DNA of 64,000 nucleotides from positions 149,392-213,391 of the forward strand of contig MU657184.1 in NCBI GenBank assembly GCA_026770575.1, read 5' to 3'. Below are positions 52,601-62,258 of this stretch, in pieces. This DNA comes from Pelagophyceae sp. CCMP2097. Taxonomy: Eukaryota > Sar > Pelagophyceae. The notes beneath the pieces were generated by a model that was not told where the DNA came from, ran no database searches, and saw only the letters and a program-made list of their open reading frames with translations. Made by a program: the position numbers and the translations under genes. The stretch's first letter is position 1; every line of letters starts with the position of its first letter.

Positions 52601-54320
52601 GTACTGCAACCAATCCAGCACTCGCTTCTTTGACTGCCCGCAAGGCTACTACTGCCCAGAGGGCACCGCATTAGATTGGACGCCGTGCCCCGTCGGGCGC
52701 TACGGCCACGGAGTCGGCCTCGGCCGAGCCGAAGACTGCCGCACCTGCCCCGCCGGCTTCGCCTGCGACGAGCCCGCTTTACAAAGAGCCGGCCCGCCCT
52801 GCCAGGCCGGGTACTACTGCCCAAAGGGTTCCGAGGACGTCTTTGGACTGACGGAGGAGGGCGACCACGAGTGCCCCGCGGGGCACTACTGCCTCGAAGG
52901 CTCCAGGACTCCGACGGCGTGCTTGGCGGGCACCTTTGGCGGATTTGCGGGCGCGACGGTTTTGGCGGATTGCGGCCTCTGCACGCCTGGCGATTATTGC
53001 GACGCTACGGGATTAAATCAAACGGCGGGACCCTGCGACGGCGGCTACGCCTGCCCCGCCGGGTCCGACACGAAGCGGCCGTTGGCGACGGTGTGCCCCG
53101 CGGGCACACACTGCCCCGTTGGGTCGGCGAATCCGATCAACTGCACGGCTGGAACGTATTCGGACACTCGCGGCTTTGCGGCGTGCGCAGTCTGCCCCGC
53201 GGGCTACGGCTGCGGCGTTGGGACCGCCGACTATTCCCAAAGGCCCTGCGCCCGCGGCCACTACTGCCCCGCCGGGTCGAGCGGTGCCTTTGAGGTGGCC
53301 TGCCCTCTTGGCACGTGGTCCAACCTCACTTTGGCCTCTGCCGAGGACACGTGCGTCGCCGTGCCGCCCGGGTCGTACGCAATCGGCACCGGCAACGCTT
53401 TACCAGAGGGCCTCTGCGACGCGGGCTACTACTGCACGGGCCGCGCGACGCGAGCTCGGCCGCGCGACGCTTTGGGCGAATTCGAGGGCGACGACTTTGG
53501 CGGGCCGTGCAGCGTCTCGTCGAACTGCCCCGCCGGGTCGACGGAGGACCTGCCCTGCCCTGGCGGCGTCTTTTGCGACGGGTTTAGGATACTGGGCGAC
53601 TGCGCGCCGGGCTATTTCTGCACGTCCGCGGCCATTTCCAACACGCCCGTCGGTGACTGGCGGCCCGTCGGCGGCGCGGCCTCGGGCGAGTGCCCGCTGG
53701 GCCATTATTGCAAAAAGGCGTCTGCGACGCCAAAAGCGTGCGGCCCTGGCACGTACCTCGACGAATTGCGCGCGACGAACGTCACCGATTGCAAGGAGTG
53801 CCTCGCCGGCTTCGTCTGCCCAAACGCGTCGACGCCCTTCCCGACGGAGCCCTGCGCACCGGGCTACTTCTGCCCCGCGGGCTCCGTCGTCGGCGTCGGC
53901 TGCCCCGCGGGCACGTTCTGCGCCGGCGGCAATACAGGACCGACGCCGTGCGCTTCCGGCTCGTACCAGTCGCTCGCTTTGCAGTCTGCCTGCTTAGACT
54001 GTCCCGCGGGCGCCTACTGCCTCGAGGGCGTCGAAGATTACGCGGCGTGCCCGCGCGGCCACTACTGCCCTGTCTCAACGACCTTCGCGACGCAGTTCCC
54101 GTGTCCTACGGGCACGTTTTCAAACTGGACAAAACGCGCAGACCTCGGCGACTGCGCGCCCTGCCTCCCCGGCCGCTACTGCGATGGTTCCGGCCTCACC
54201 GCACCCAACGGCGACTGCGCCGCAGGCTTCTTCTGCACAGAGGGCGCAGTCGTCAAACGGCCGCCCGAGACGTGGAACCGAAATACGGCCTCCGACGACA
54301 TTATCCTGCTCTCGAGGTAG
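46664..54320 (+). CDS. Giant extracellular protein: Calx-beta-like domain plus dozens of GCC2/GCC3 modules
   Basis: Exons 46664-47206, 47265-49068, 49128-49224 and 49292-54320 join in phase to about 2490 residues. Residues 1-18 are a signal peptide. Residues ~19-150 form a Calx-beta-like sandwich (LYVEESGRATYTVSLSQTPT ... FNDVTITHSV ... TLRIYDDD). The rest is roughly fifty Cys-rich modules with CPAGxYC / CxACPxGxxC / CAPGHYCPAGS patterns, about 40-60 residues each, the GCC2/GCC3 (ephrin-receptor-like) type, each likely stapled by disulfides. No transmembrane segment is evident at the end (ASDDIILLSR). GAG|GTAGCC at the stop could be a donor to an unseen exon. The expected location is cell surface or matrix. 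It is divergently paired with an SGNH esterase. Confidence 0.85.
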
Positions 54321-54462
54321 CCTACTAGTTGATAAGACCAATTTTGTACAATGCTCCAGTCAGGCAATGCTCCAGTCAGGCGTGACAACTCAGTGGGGTC
54401 TGTTAGACAAGGGAGGCGCCCGCGTCACAGCGGCGTCGCAGCTCCGCGCGTACAAAAACGCG

Positions 54463-55822
54463 TCAGACGTCGGGCGTGGGTCTGTCGAGGCCGAGCTCGA
54501 ATTTGGCGCGCCGGCGCTGCGCGCGGTCGAAGCCAACGTCCGATAGCGTCTCGTCCAGGTCGCCGGCCGAGAGCGAGACGAGGAAGGCGCCGTCGCAGGC
54601 GAGGCTCGCGAGCTTGGGCGCCAGTGCCGAGAAGGCGGGCCCGAGCGACGCGACGCGCCGCGCCACCGTGGCGGCGTCGAGGTGCGCGAGCGGCGCCGCA
54701 ACTTGGCGCGCCTCGGGCCTGCGGCGGGCCGTTTGCGGCGTGTCGCCGAGGCCGAGGACGGAGAGCTGGTCCGAGAAGACCTGCTGCACTTGCTGAGCCG
54801 CAGCCTTCGCGAGGCCGCCGCGCCAGCGGGGCGGCGGACCGTTCGGTCGGGGCGGCGGTCCCGGCAGTCGAGCGTCGGACGCGGCCGGCGGCGCGCGCCA
54901 CGGCGCGGCCGGAGTAGCGCCGCCCGGCGCCTCGTCGCTGCTCTGGCGCAGCATCCAACTCGAAACGTCGTCGGCGTACGCGGGGTCGTCCGCGCCGTGG
55001 ATCTGGTCCAGGATCTCAATCGTCCACGCTTCCGCGCGACTGGCGTCGTCGTCGGCCCCATCCGCGCGGCGCAGCAGGTCCCACGAGTCGTTGCGGCGCA
55101 GCGGCGTGACCCACGCGTCGACGGCGTCGTCGGCGTCGTCCTCAAAGTCGCTGGCGTCGTCGTCGTGGAGGACGGTCAGGTACTCGCGGAGGCTCGGCCC
55201 CGCCGCCTGCTCCAGCGCCGCCGACGAGTGGCGCCGCGCGCGCAGCGGCTTGGACAGCGCGGGCCCGTGGAGGTCTCTGCGCCGCCGCACGTCGACGCCC
55301 TTGACGTGCTGGGCCACGTCGGCGAGGCGGCGCAGGCGCACGTTGTCGCGCGCGGCGTCGACGCGCCGCCGCCGCTCGGCGACGAGCGTCTGGTAAAGCT
55401 CGCGGTTTTCACCGACTCGTGCGTCCTACGCCGCCGCGTTTCACACACCGTCTGCGGCGCGGCGCGATGCGTACCTGGCAGAGCGCGTCGACGGACTCGC
55501 GCGAGGCGGCCAGCGCCGCGCGGAGGTCGGCGATCTCGGCGTCTTTTGCGCGCGACGTCGCCCGCTCGCCCTCGAGCGCGGCGTTGGCGGCATCGAGGTC
55601 CTTCACCACGGACCGCGTGTACCGCCGTAGCTCGCGGAGCTTGTCCATCGCGCCCTCCTGCGACGCGGCACGAGCCCGGTGCGGTGCGTGGCCCGCCGCC
55701 GTGGCGCAGCCGTCCACCGCGGCGCAGCCGTTGACCGCTGCGCAGCCGTCCGCCGCTGCGGCGTCCGCCGCGGCGGCCTCGGCGCAGCACATCGGTCGAC
55801 GAGCCAAGAGCGGGGTCATCAC
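54463..55822 (-). CDS. Coiled-coil protein with C-terminal SAM-like domain
   Basis: Exons 55822-55475 and 55425-54463 join in phase 0 (GTACGC...GGCGTAG, 49 nt) to 436 residues. The N-terminal part is Ala/Cys-rich. It is followed by a coiled coil (MDKLRELRRYTRSVVKDLDA ... AEIADLRAALAASRESVDAL | VGENRELYQTLVAERRRRVD). An acidic linker (DDDASDFEDDADDAVDA) and a Pro-rich stretch follow. The C-terminal 60 residues (ARRVASLGPAFSALAPKLAS ... DGAFLVSLSAGDLDETLSDV ... RRRAKFEL) resemble a SAM domain helix bundle (xxFLxLTxxDLxxxLGxxxxxRxKI). A start at the second Met (MDKL, about 55648) is equally possible. An oligomerising scaffold is the likely role; no partner is known. Confidence 0.6.
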
Positions 55823-56376
55823 GCCGGGAGCACCACCACCGCCGGGTGCCCTCTTCCTAGCTCATTTTTCGACACGCACTCCGACTCGGAGTCGAGTCAA
55901 GAACCTATCGCCAAATTGATGGGCTAAAAGAAAGCGAGCGCAAGCGCAGCGAACGAGCGGCCGGCGGCGCGGCGCGGCAGTCGCCGGCGGCGCCGCCGTC
56001 ACCACCACAGCGACGAAAACACCAACACGCGCGTCAACACAACAACAACACCACCAAAACACTCCGGCCGACCCACCATCGCCCTGAACTCTTCCTGTCA
56101 TCCCGGTCCATCGCGTTCAATGAAAAGAGCGTCAACGTGTGCAGCCCAGCATCCAATTTTATGAAAGGGTAATCACTGACTGACTGACTGAAAGCGTGAT
56201 TATGTCAGCGTTACATTGTGGTAATGAAGCGAGAAGCTTGCTGAGACGACGGTGATACACGTACGCTTCCTGCATCTTAACGTTCTGTTGCATTTTCATG
56301 CTCGTTTCCAGTTTCGTTTGAAATAGGAACGAAACTTGAAGGAAACTCAAATCGAAAAAGACAAACTCACTGACAA
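55823..56376. other. Intergenic left of the MITE
   Basis: No supported gene. It contains CACCAACACGCGCG / ACAACAACACC simple sequence (56010-56060), a short CTGA microsatellite (56175-56190) and AT-rich DNA leading into the inverted-repeat element. Confidence 0.5.
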
Positions 56377-56378
56377 TA

Positions 56379-56849
56379 GAGTAAAAGTCAATTTAAGAAC
56401 CTGGTAGCCCGTCTTTGTCACCGTTTTGGCGGGCACTCCCTATTGGGCCAGCCCCACCCAGGGTGGATTTTAAGCAAGCAACCTGGTCAATTTAAGAACC
56501 GACCAAAAAATCGACAAAAGACGTTCAATATCTCAATAAGGCATTTAAAAGACCCAATTAAAATTCATTAAATCCCTTATTGGGATATTATCCGGCTCCA
56601 GGGGCCCGGTTCTTAATCTGACCGGCGTTTTTTTTAGAACCGATGGTCGGTCCGGACTCTACCTATGCTAGATTTCTCACAGAGGTCCTCCGCGGACGCC
56701 ATGATTTGGGGGTGGGTGGAGGGGACCCAGACGCGTCCCCTGGCAGCGTCAAAACCGCAAACAACGGCGTCGCCGGGCCGCTGATTTTTTTTCCGCTTAG
56801 GCCCGTAGGAATTCCTAGTAGTAGCCGGTTCTTAAATTGACTTTTACTC
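56379..56849. mobile_element. 471-bp MITE-like element with 23-bp inverted termini and TA flanks
   Basis: The left end (GAGTAAAAGTCAATTTAAGA then ACC, 56379-56401) is the exact reverse complement of the right end (56827-56849). TA lies directly outside both ends (56377-56378 and 56850-56851), as expected for the TA target-site duplication of Tc1/mariner-type insertion. Sub-terminal copies of GTCAATTTAAGAACC and GGTTCTTAA(T/A) occur inside. It has no transposase ORF, so it is non-autonomous. Internal segments recur at 41695-41736 and 31286-31300. The nearest gene start is 56928. Confidence 0.8.
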
Positions 56850-56927
56850 TAACCTGAGAGATCCTGGGTTTGCTGGGGCGCGCTCTCGTTGGGCCCGGCG
56901 GGGCGGTTGCCCCCTCGCTTCGCCGGC

Positions 56928-58016
56928 ATGGTGGCGCTCGAGCGCCTCTCGGAGTCGTCGCTCGACCGCCTCTCTGAGTCGTCGAATTGGGAGCATCCGA
57001 CCGTCGAAGCCCGACGTCTCATCCCGGAGGACATGGTCCCAACTCTCGCCCAGCGCATCAACCCAAAGCACTCGTTCCGGCCGCGGAGCAGCCCTTCGAC
57101 AAAGGTCAACGACGCGGCCGCGGACCCGTGCTCGCCGACTTTTGACGCCCGCGGCGACGACGCCGCGTTCCCGACGCGCGCCGTCGACGCCGCGGCTCGG
57201 ACCACGCGGGGCGCCGCCCCGCAGGCGCTCGCCTCCGCATTTCAACTCGTCGACGACGACGTGGTAGCGGCGATTTGGGCCCCGGACACTTTCCCGCGGC
57301 GAGCGGCCTTCGCGAGGCACCTCGTCGACGACGACGGCGACGACGTCGTCTCCGTGATCTGGGCCCCGGGGCAGCGACCTATAGCCGACGTGCGTCAACC
57401 CTTTGCGCGCTGATGACCCCCGACGAGACTCTGAAGGGCCTTTTTTTGCGACGGGCCTCGAGAGCCTGACGGGCCCCTATAGAGTCCTCTAGAGTGTAGA
57501 GTCTCTATACTTCCGACGGGCCTCTATAGAGTCCTCTAGAGTGTAGAGTCTCTATACTTCCGACGGGCCTCTATAGAGCCCGACGGGCCCCTATAGAGTC
57601 TTCTAGAGTGTAGAGTCTCTATACTTCCGAGGGGCCTCTATAGAGCCCGACGGGCCTCTATAGTCCGACGCCCCTATATTTCCGACGCCCACCTCTGCGC
57701 CTAGGACGCCCTTACCGCCCGACGGATCTCGACGCCGGACGGCGACTCGGCGGCGCCCCACGGCGACGCGCGGACGCCCGAGGCGGCGTGGCGCGCGGCC
57801 CGGACGCTCACCGACGAGTCGCTCTTGGACGACGCCGCCGCCGACGACGACTCCGAATTTGGCATTTATTCGTGGCCCAACGTTCGGCGGTTCTCGCTGC
57901 TCATCGACCGAAGCGACACGCCCGACTCGAACTGGTTGTGCTCCGGCGCCTTTGCGTGCGGCGAAATTTTCGAGCCGCCGGACGAGCCGATGGCCCTCGA
58001 GTTTCGCATAATCTAG
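56928..58016 (+). CDS. Acidic hypothetical protein, two exons
   Basis: Exons 56928-57389 and 57705-58016 join in phase 0 (GAC|GTGCGT ... GCCTAG) to about 257 residues. The N-terminus MVALERLSESSLDRLSESSN contains a short internal duplication. LVDDDVVAAIWAPDTF and LVDDDGDDVVSVIWAPGQ repeat a motif. The second exon reads RISTPDGDSAAPHGDARTPE ... DDSEFGIYSWPNVRRFSLLI ... CGEIFEPPDEPMALEFRII. The family is not recognised. The 315-nt intron is a minisatellite. The start lies 79 bp beyond the right end of the MITE, so the element may sit in its promoter. Confidence 0.5.
57471..57677. repeat. 47-bp minisatellite inside an intron
   Basis: Units GACGGGCCTCTATAGAGTCC + TCTAGAGTGTAGAGTCTCTA + TACTTCC recur three times in full, with truncated copies (GACGGGCCTCTATAGAGCCC) between and after. 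Each unit contains nested palindromes (CTATAG, CTCTAGAG, TCTAGA). It lies entirely within the GTGCGT...TAG intron of the surrounding gene. Confidence 0.85.
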
Positions 58017-58153
58017 CCACCGCGGGCCCGCGAGCCCGCAGCCGCAGAAGCGGCATGTAATATTTCAGTGTCTACGACGCTCCGCGTCCGGCCGGCGCGG
58101 CACGCAGCTTGGTGTCGCTCCGGCGGGCGGTGCTAGGGTGGCGCGCCGTGGAG

Positions 58154-59636
58154 CTAGCGGTGGTCGCGGAGCTGCTTTTCCGCCTTGCGCGCAACCGCCG
58201 CCCAGTGGGGCGTCTGCGAAGCCCGCAGGCCCCAGGTGCACGTCCGCAGCCGCGCGCGGAGCAGCGCGGCGACGGCGCCGTGATCCGGCAAAAGCCGGGC
58301 GCCGCCGGCCGCCGCCTCAGCGCCGTTGGGCGGGAGGTGGCCGACGTAGCGATTCGCGAGCTTCTCGTAGTCGCGGAGGAGTATAAGGCCCAAGAGCTCG
58401 AAGACGTGCGTCTTGCAGAAGAGGCTGGCGAGGTCGTACCCTTTTCCGTGCTTGAGCAGCAGCCGCGGGTGCTCGGCCCAGTGCGCGCCCGGGTACTGGT
58501 GGTGGACGACGTGCGAGTCCTCCTGGAGCACGTTGATTCGGCCTTGCACAATCGTCACGCTCTCGACAAACGGCGACGATCCGGGGTTCGTAGGGTCCAC
58601 AAACGCGTGCCAGGTCCAGTTGACGCCGGATAGGAGGAGCGTCTGCTCGAGGAGCGGGTAGCCGAGGTACGATAACGCAAAGTTCCAGCCGATCCTCCAG
58701 GCAACAAAGCCGACAAAGGCCGAGTAGTAAACCGTGCCCGCGGCCGTGGCAAGAGCGACGCGCCAGTTGCGCTCGCGCGCGAATTGCCAGGTGGTAGATA
58801 AATTTGTCGTGTACATGCCGAAGCGGGGCAGGTAACACAAGAGCGCGAGCTTTGAGTCGCGCGGCTTGTCCGCCGTCGTTACGACGTCGCTTGCCGCGTT
58901 GTCGTAGCGGTGGTGGTTCAAAGAGTGGCCCACTGCGAATGAGGACGGCAGCACGCCTGCGCGACACGCTCAAAAGGGGAGGCAGCATGCAAAGGCGCAC
59001 CGTAAAACATGCCCGCCCACCAGTTGAAGAGCTGGGGCAGAGGCCCTCTGGTTTGGCGCCAGAGGCTTCGGCGCGCGGCCGTGGCGTGGCCCTCCTTGTG
59101 ACAGAGCGTGTATACCATCGCAAAGTTCATAAAGAAGGGCCCGACTCGCAGCACGTGGTAAACGTAGCAGGCCATCAAATCGAGTTTGCCGCCGCCGCGG
59201 ACGTGACGCAAGGCCGCAAACGCGAAGAGGAGCGGCACGCCAAAACCGTAGGCCAGCGCGGCGGCGAGGAGGAACGCGTCGTCGCGGTGCTTCACGAAGG
59301 GACCGCTCCACGGCGCGGCCATGGAAACGAGGCGCGGCACCACGTGCGAACAGAGCCACCCGGAGAGCTCCTCGCCTGCAGGACCGCGTCGCTTCTATTA
59401 CGAGTGCAAAGGGGCGCACCTGATTCGAAGAGACCACCCTCAAAGCCGCGGTCCACCGCCTCCCACACAACCGCGGTCCCCAGCACGGCGGCCGCCTGCG
59501 GAGCATACGGTACCACCAAAGGCACCTGGCGGCGCGCGGAGGGGCGGCCAGAGGGACGCACGGGGACGAGGCAGGTGGTGACCATGACCAAGCCGCAGGC
59601 CGCCTCCACGTACTCTCGCGCGCTGGCGAGCTCCAT
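58154..59636 (-). CDS. Membrane fatty-acid desaturase/hydroxylase-type protein
   Basis: Three minus-strand exons (59636-59420, 59375-59001, 58932-58154) join in phase to 456 residues. The three His boxes of the diiron membrane desaturase family are present: HKEGH (165-169), HSLNHHRYDN (200-209, completed by splicing ...GMFY|VGHSLNHH) and HVVHHQYPGAHW (338-349, HxxHH). Hydrophobic segments pair around them (FLLAAALAYGFGVPLLFAFA; AAGTVYYSAFVGFVAWRIGW), consistent with four membrane helices and cytosolic His boxes. There is no fused cytochrome b5. It would act on lipid acyl chains in the ER or plastid, or on a sterol or carotenoid-like substrate. Regiospecificity cannot be read from sequence. 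Confidence 0.82.
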
Positions 59637-59975
59637 ACGCAGGTATACACCGGCGGCCGGGGGGCACGCCGACGAAGCAAGACTCTGCCGCCGCCGAACC
59701 CGACGTCACTAGGCTGAGAATTCCGAAACTATTCGGCGGCCTCGGAATGGAAGAAGTTTGGCAGGACAGACTGCCCAGTACTGCAAAGCAGTGCGGGGGA
59801 AAGCAGTGCGGGGAGGAGAGAGAAGCACGATCGGATTTCCACGACGCGTGCCGTGGACAGGATGGATCTTATGAGCCTCATGAGCAGTGCGTCGAGGCTG
59901 GAGTCCGTATGATTGTCAGCGCGGCTGTGCCTCGTCGGGCCTTTGCTTCTCGGCGGTTTGGAAGTTGTAGGCGCG
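59637..59975. other. Intergenic
   Basis: About 340 bp between the desaturase start and the stop of the zinc-ribbon gene. AGCAGTGCGGGG is duplicated near 59787-59811. No gene is supported. Confidence 0.5.
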
Positions 59976-60542
59976 TCACGGCCCGTGCGCCCCGTTTTCG
60001 CGCACCTTGGACCCGCAGATCGGGCAGAACTTCCAGTCGACGTCTGCGGCGGTATCGATGCCGGCGCCGCAGGTGCGGCAGGGCTCGAGGGCGTGCAACT
60101 TCGGCTCCGTTTCGGCCTGGATTCTCGGCCGCGCGTTTGGCGCCGGCTGCATGTAGAGGCTTTCGCAGTCGTCGCAGCGCATCATCTCCGTCGGACTTCC
60201 GGAGTAGACCTTGAGGAAGAAGACGCGGAGCGTCGGCCGCGTCTCGACCAGCTCGACGTTTGGCGAGCCGCACCAGATGCAGCGCTGGTCCTTGGGCAGC
60301 GCCAGCGTCTTCGTCGTTTCGGGCTTGTAAGACGCGAAAAAGAAGAAAAAAACAACTTGAAAGCGATCCGCCCAAACGCCGCCGCCGCGCGTGGCGACAG
60401 AGTCCGCGAATTGCGAGGCGCCGCCCCGCGACGCGAAACCTGGCATACGGCGCAGCGTCGGGCCGCGCGGCGCCGGGCCGCGCGGCGCGAGAGAGACGCC
60501 CCCGCGCGCAGCGAGCGCCAGAGGCGTGAGGAAGCACTTCAT
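59976..60542 (-). CDS. Zinc-ribbon protein
   Basis: The minus frame of 188 residues has two Cys4-type sites: CIWCG ... CDDC in QRCIWCGSPNVELVETRPTL ... MMRCDDCESLYM, and CRTCG ... CPIC in PCRTCGAGIDTAADVDWKFC PICG. The first fits the zinc-ribbon-15-like pattern of small eukaryotic proteins; the second is a standard zinc ribbon. The N-terminal ~70 residues before SYKPETTKT are Gly/Arg-rich and followed by a polypyrimidine-like run on the coding strand (VVFFFFFA). The true first exon may therefore join near 60325 instead. The role is unknown; such ribbons bind nucleic acid or protein. Confidence 0.55.
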   Translation of the reverse strand: MKCFLTPLALAARGGVSLAPRGPAPRGPTLRRMPGFASRGGASQFADSVATRGGGVWADRFQVVFFFFFASYKPETTKTLALPKDQRCIWCGSPNVELVETRPTLRVFFLKVYSGSPTEMMRCDDCESLYMQPAPNARPRIQAETEPKLHALEPCRTCGAGIDTAADVDWKFCPICGSKVRENGAHGP

Positions 60543-60904
60543 CCGAGCGGCCCGGGAGCCCGAAGCGCCTCGCAGCCGCGGCCTGAAGCGTCTCGCAGCC
60601 GCGACGCGCCGGGCGAGCGGCGTCCGGCGAGCCCGACGACGTGCTTGTTCGGCGTGGCGTTTCGGATCCTTCGAAAAGATCTGTCAAGTGATGGATTTTC
60701 GGCGACGAGTTCTTCGTTCGACAGGCTGGGCCTCTCGGCTTCATTGCCACGAGTCCTGCAGGCCTGGCGACGCGCTGCTCGACGGCGCGCGGCACTCACG
60801 CCTTAGCCGCCGGGGCTCCTCGGCCTTTTTCCGCGCTGCGCCGCTTCCCTGCGTGCTTAGCGTGCGCGGCCGGCCCGCGGCGCGCGCTCTCGGCGGCGTC
60901 GGCG

Positions 60905-61589
60905 GTGCCACCTACGGCGGCGGCGGTGCCCCCTCTGGCGGCGGCGCCGAAGCGCCGGCGGCCGACGCACTTTTTCGCGGTCCGCGTCGCCGGCGCCGGC
61001 ATTCGCGAGGCGGTCGTCGCAGCGCAGGAGGCTCTTGTTTCGTCGGACCCGGCGCTGCTGAAATGCCTCGTCGACGCGAATAAAATCCACGTCACGCTCG
61101 CCGTCTTGACGCTCGACGACGCCGCGCAGGTCGACCGCGCCGTTTCCGCGGGCCGCGCCGCCGCCGTGCAGACGGCGCCGTTTGTGGCGGACCTGCCTCG
61201 CCTCGAAACGTTCGGCTCGGGCGTCCTCTTCGCGCGCGTCGTCGAGGAGGAGACCCAGCGAGGCGCCCTCGAGGTATCACTCCGCCGACGGAGACGACCC
61301 TGCGACGGCCGTATACGCGCGCTGGCAGGCGCTCGCGGGCCGCGTCCGGGCCGAGCTCCACATCCAGGGCTTCGACGAATCGCAGGCCGACTTTAAGCCG
61401 CACGCAACCGTTGCCAAGACTTCAACGTGGCGCCGCGGGAGAAGCGCGGCGAAGCAGCCCAAGCTCCGTGCGCCCGAGGCGAGCGGCGGCCTGGGCCGCG
61501 TAGTCTTCGACGAGCTCGAGCTGCTCCGGATGGCCGGCGGCGGCGAGTACTACCCTGTCGTCGCCACTTTCAAGTTCGGCGCGGCGTGA
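60905..61589 (+). CDS. 2H phosphoesterase (AKAP7/ASCC1/LigT-like)
   Basis: Exons 60905-61273 and 61329-61589 join in phase 0 (GAG|GTATCA ... TGGCAG, 55 nt) to about 209 residues. Two HxT motifs define the family: KIHVTLAVL (His62, Thr64) and FKPHATVAK (His148, Thr150). They are placed on the two lobes about 85 residues apart, as in AKAP7-like and ligT-type cyclic phosphodiesterases, which hydrolyse 2',3'-cyclic or 2'-5'-linked nucleotides. THFFAVRVAG is the usual first strand. The frame opens with GTG and remains open upstream, so the true Met or a further 5' exon lies to the left. Confidence 0.78.
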
Positions 61590-61628
61590 CGCTTCGATCC
61601 GCCACCAGCCGCGTTTGTCCGCATAAGC

Positions 61629-62103
61629 TTACTCTTCGGCTTTTGCGGCGGCGGATTCGAACTTTGCTAAAAGGTCTGCAATGTTATTCTTCATTTGCGA
61701 GAGCTCCTTGGTCGACGGCGCCTCGGCCGCCGCGCCTTTGGCCTGTTTGGACAATATCGCAATCGCGCACAATCTCACCCGCGATGCGAGGACTCACGTC
61801 GGGCGTCGGGGCGTCGACGCACACGTCCCCCTTGGCGTCCACGTCGTCGGTGTCGTCTTCTTGCTGCGATTAAACGAGTTCGGACGCCCCGTCGGAAGGA
61901 AAAAGTATTCGGGGGGATGCCCCCGAACGCGCCGCACGGCCGAGGCCTGCCCCAGGAGCGCCCGACGGAGGCCTGGGGCGCACCTTGGCCTGCTGGCTCA
62001 TAAAGGACTGCAGCTTCGTCGTCAGGGCGCCCAGGGCGACCGAGGCCTCGCGCGCCTCCGCCGACTCGCCGGCGACCTCCAGCGCCTCCTCGCGCCGGCT
62101 CAT
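61629..62103 (-). CDS. Small helical acidic protein, 99 residues, three exons
   Basis: Exons 62103-61984, 61863-61798 and 61742-61629 all join in phase 0. Donors are GTGCGC and a canonical GTGAGT; acceptors are CGCAG and AACAG. The product begins MSRREEALEVAGESAEAREA, has KLQSFMSQQAK, an acidic middle (EDDTDDVDAKGD) and ends KELSQMKNNIADLLAKFESA. It is mostly amphipathic helix. The closing NNIADLLAKFE-type helix resembles an interaction motif in small subunits of larger complexes, but I do not recognise the family. Confidence 0.65.
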
Positions 62104-62258
62104 TCGATCTTCGAGAGATCTAGTAGAGCAACGGAGCTTTTCTTAAAAATAAACTCTTTACAAAAGTAGATTTAGCGATAGGTGCGTTGGAAAGCGAGGG
62201 GTCGTCCAAGCGCGGCCGTTTGCGGCTCGGGCCTCGCCCGGTGCGGCTCGCCGGCGGA
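62104..62258. promoter_or_regulatory. Divergent promoter region (155 bp)
   Basis: It lies between the minus-strand ATG at 62103 and the plus-strand ATG at 62259. The left half is AT-rich (TTCTTAAAAATAAACTCTTT around 62140). It must serve both genes if both starts are right. Confidence 0.5.
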
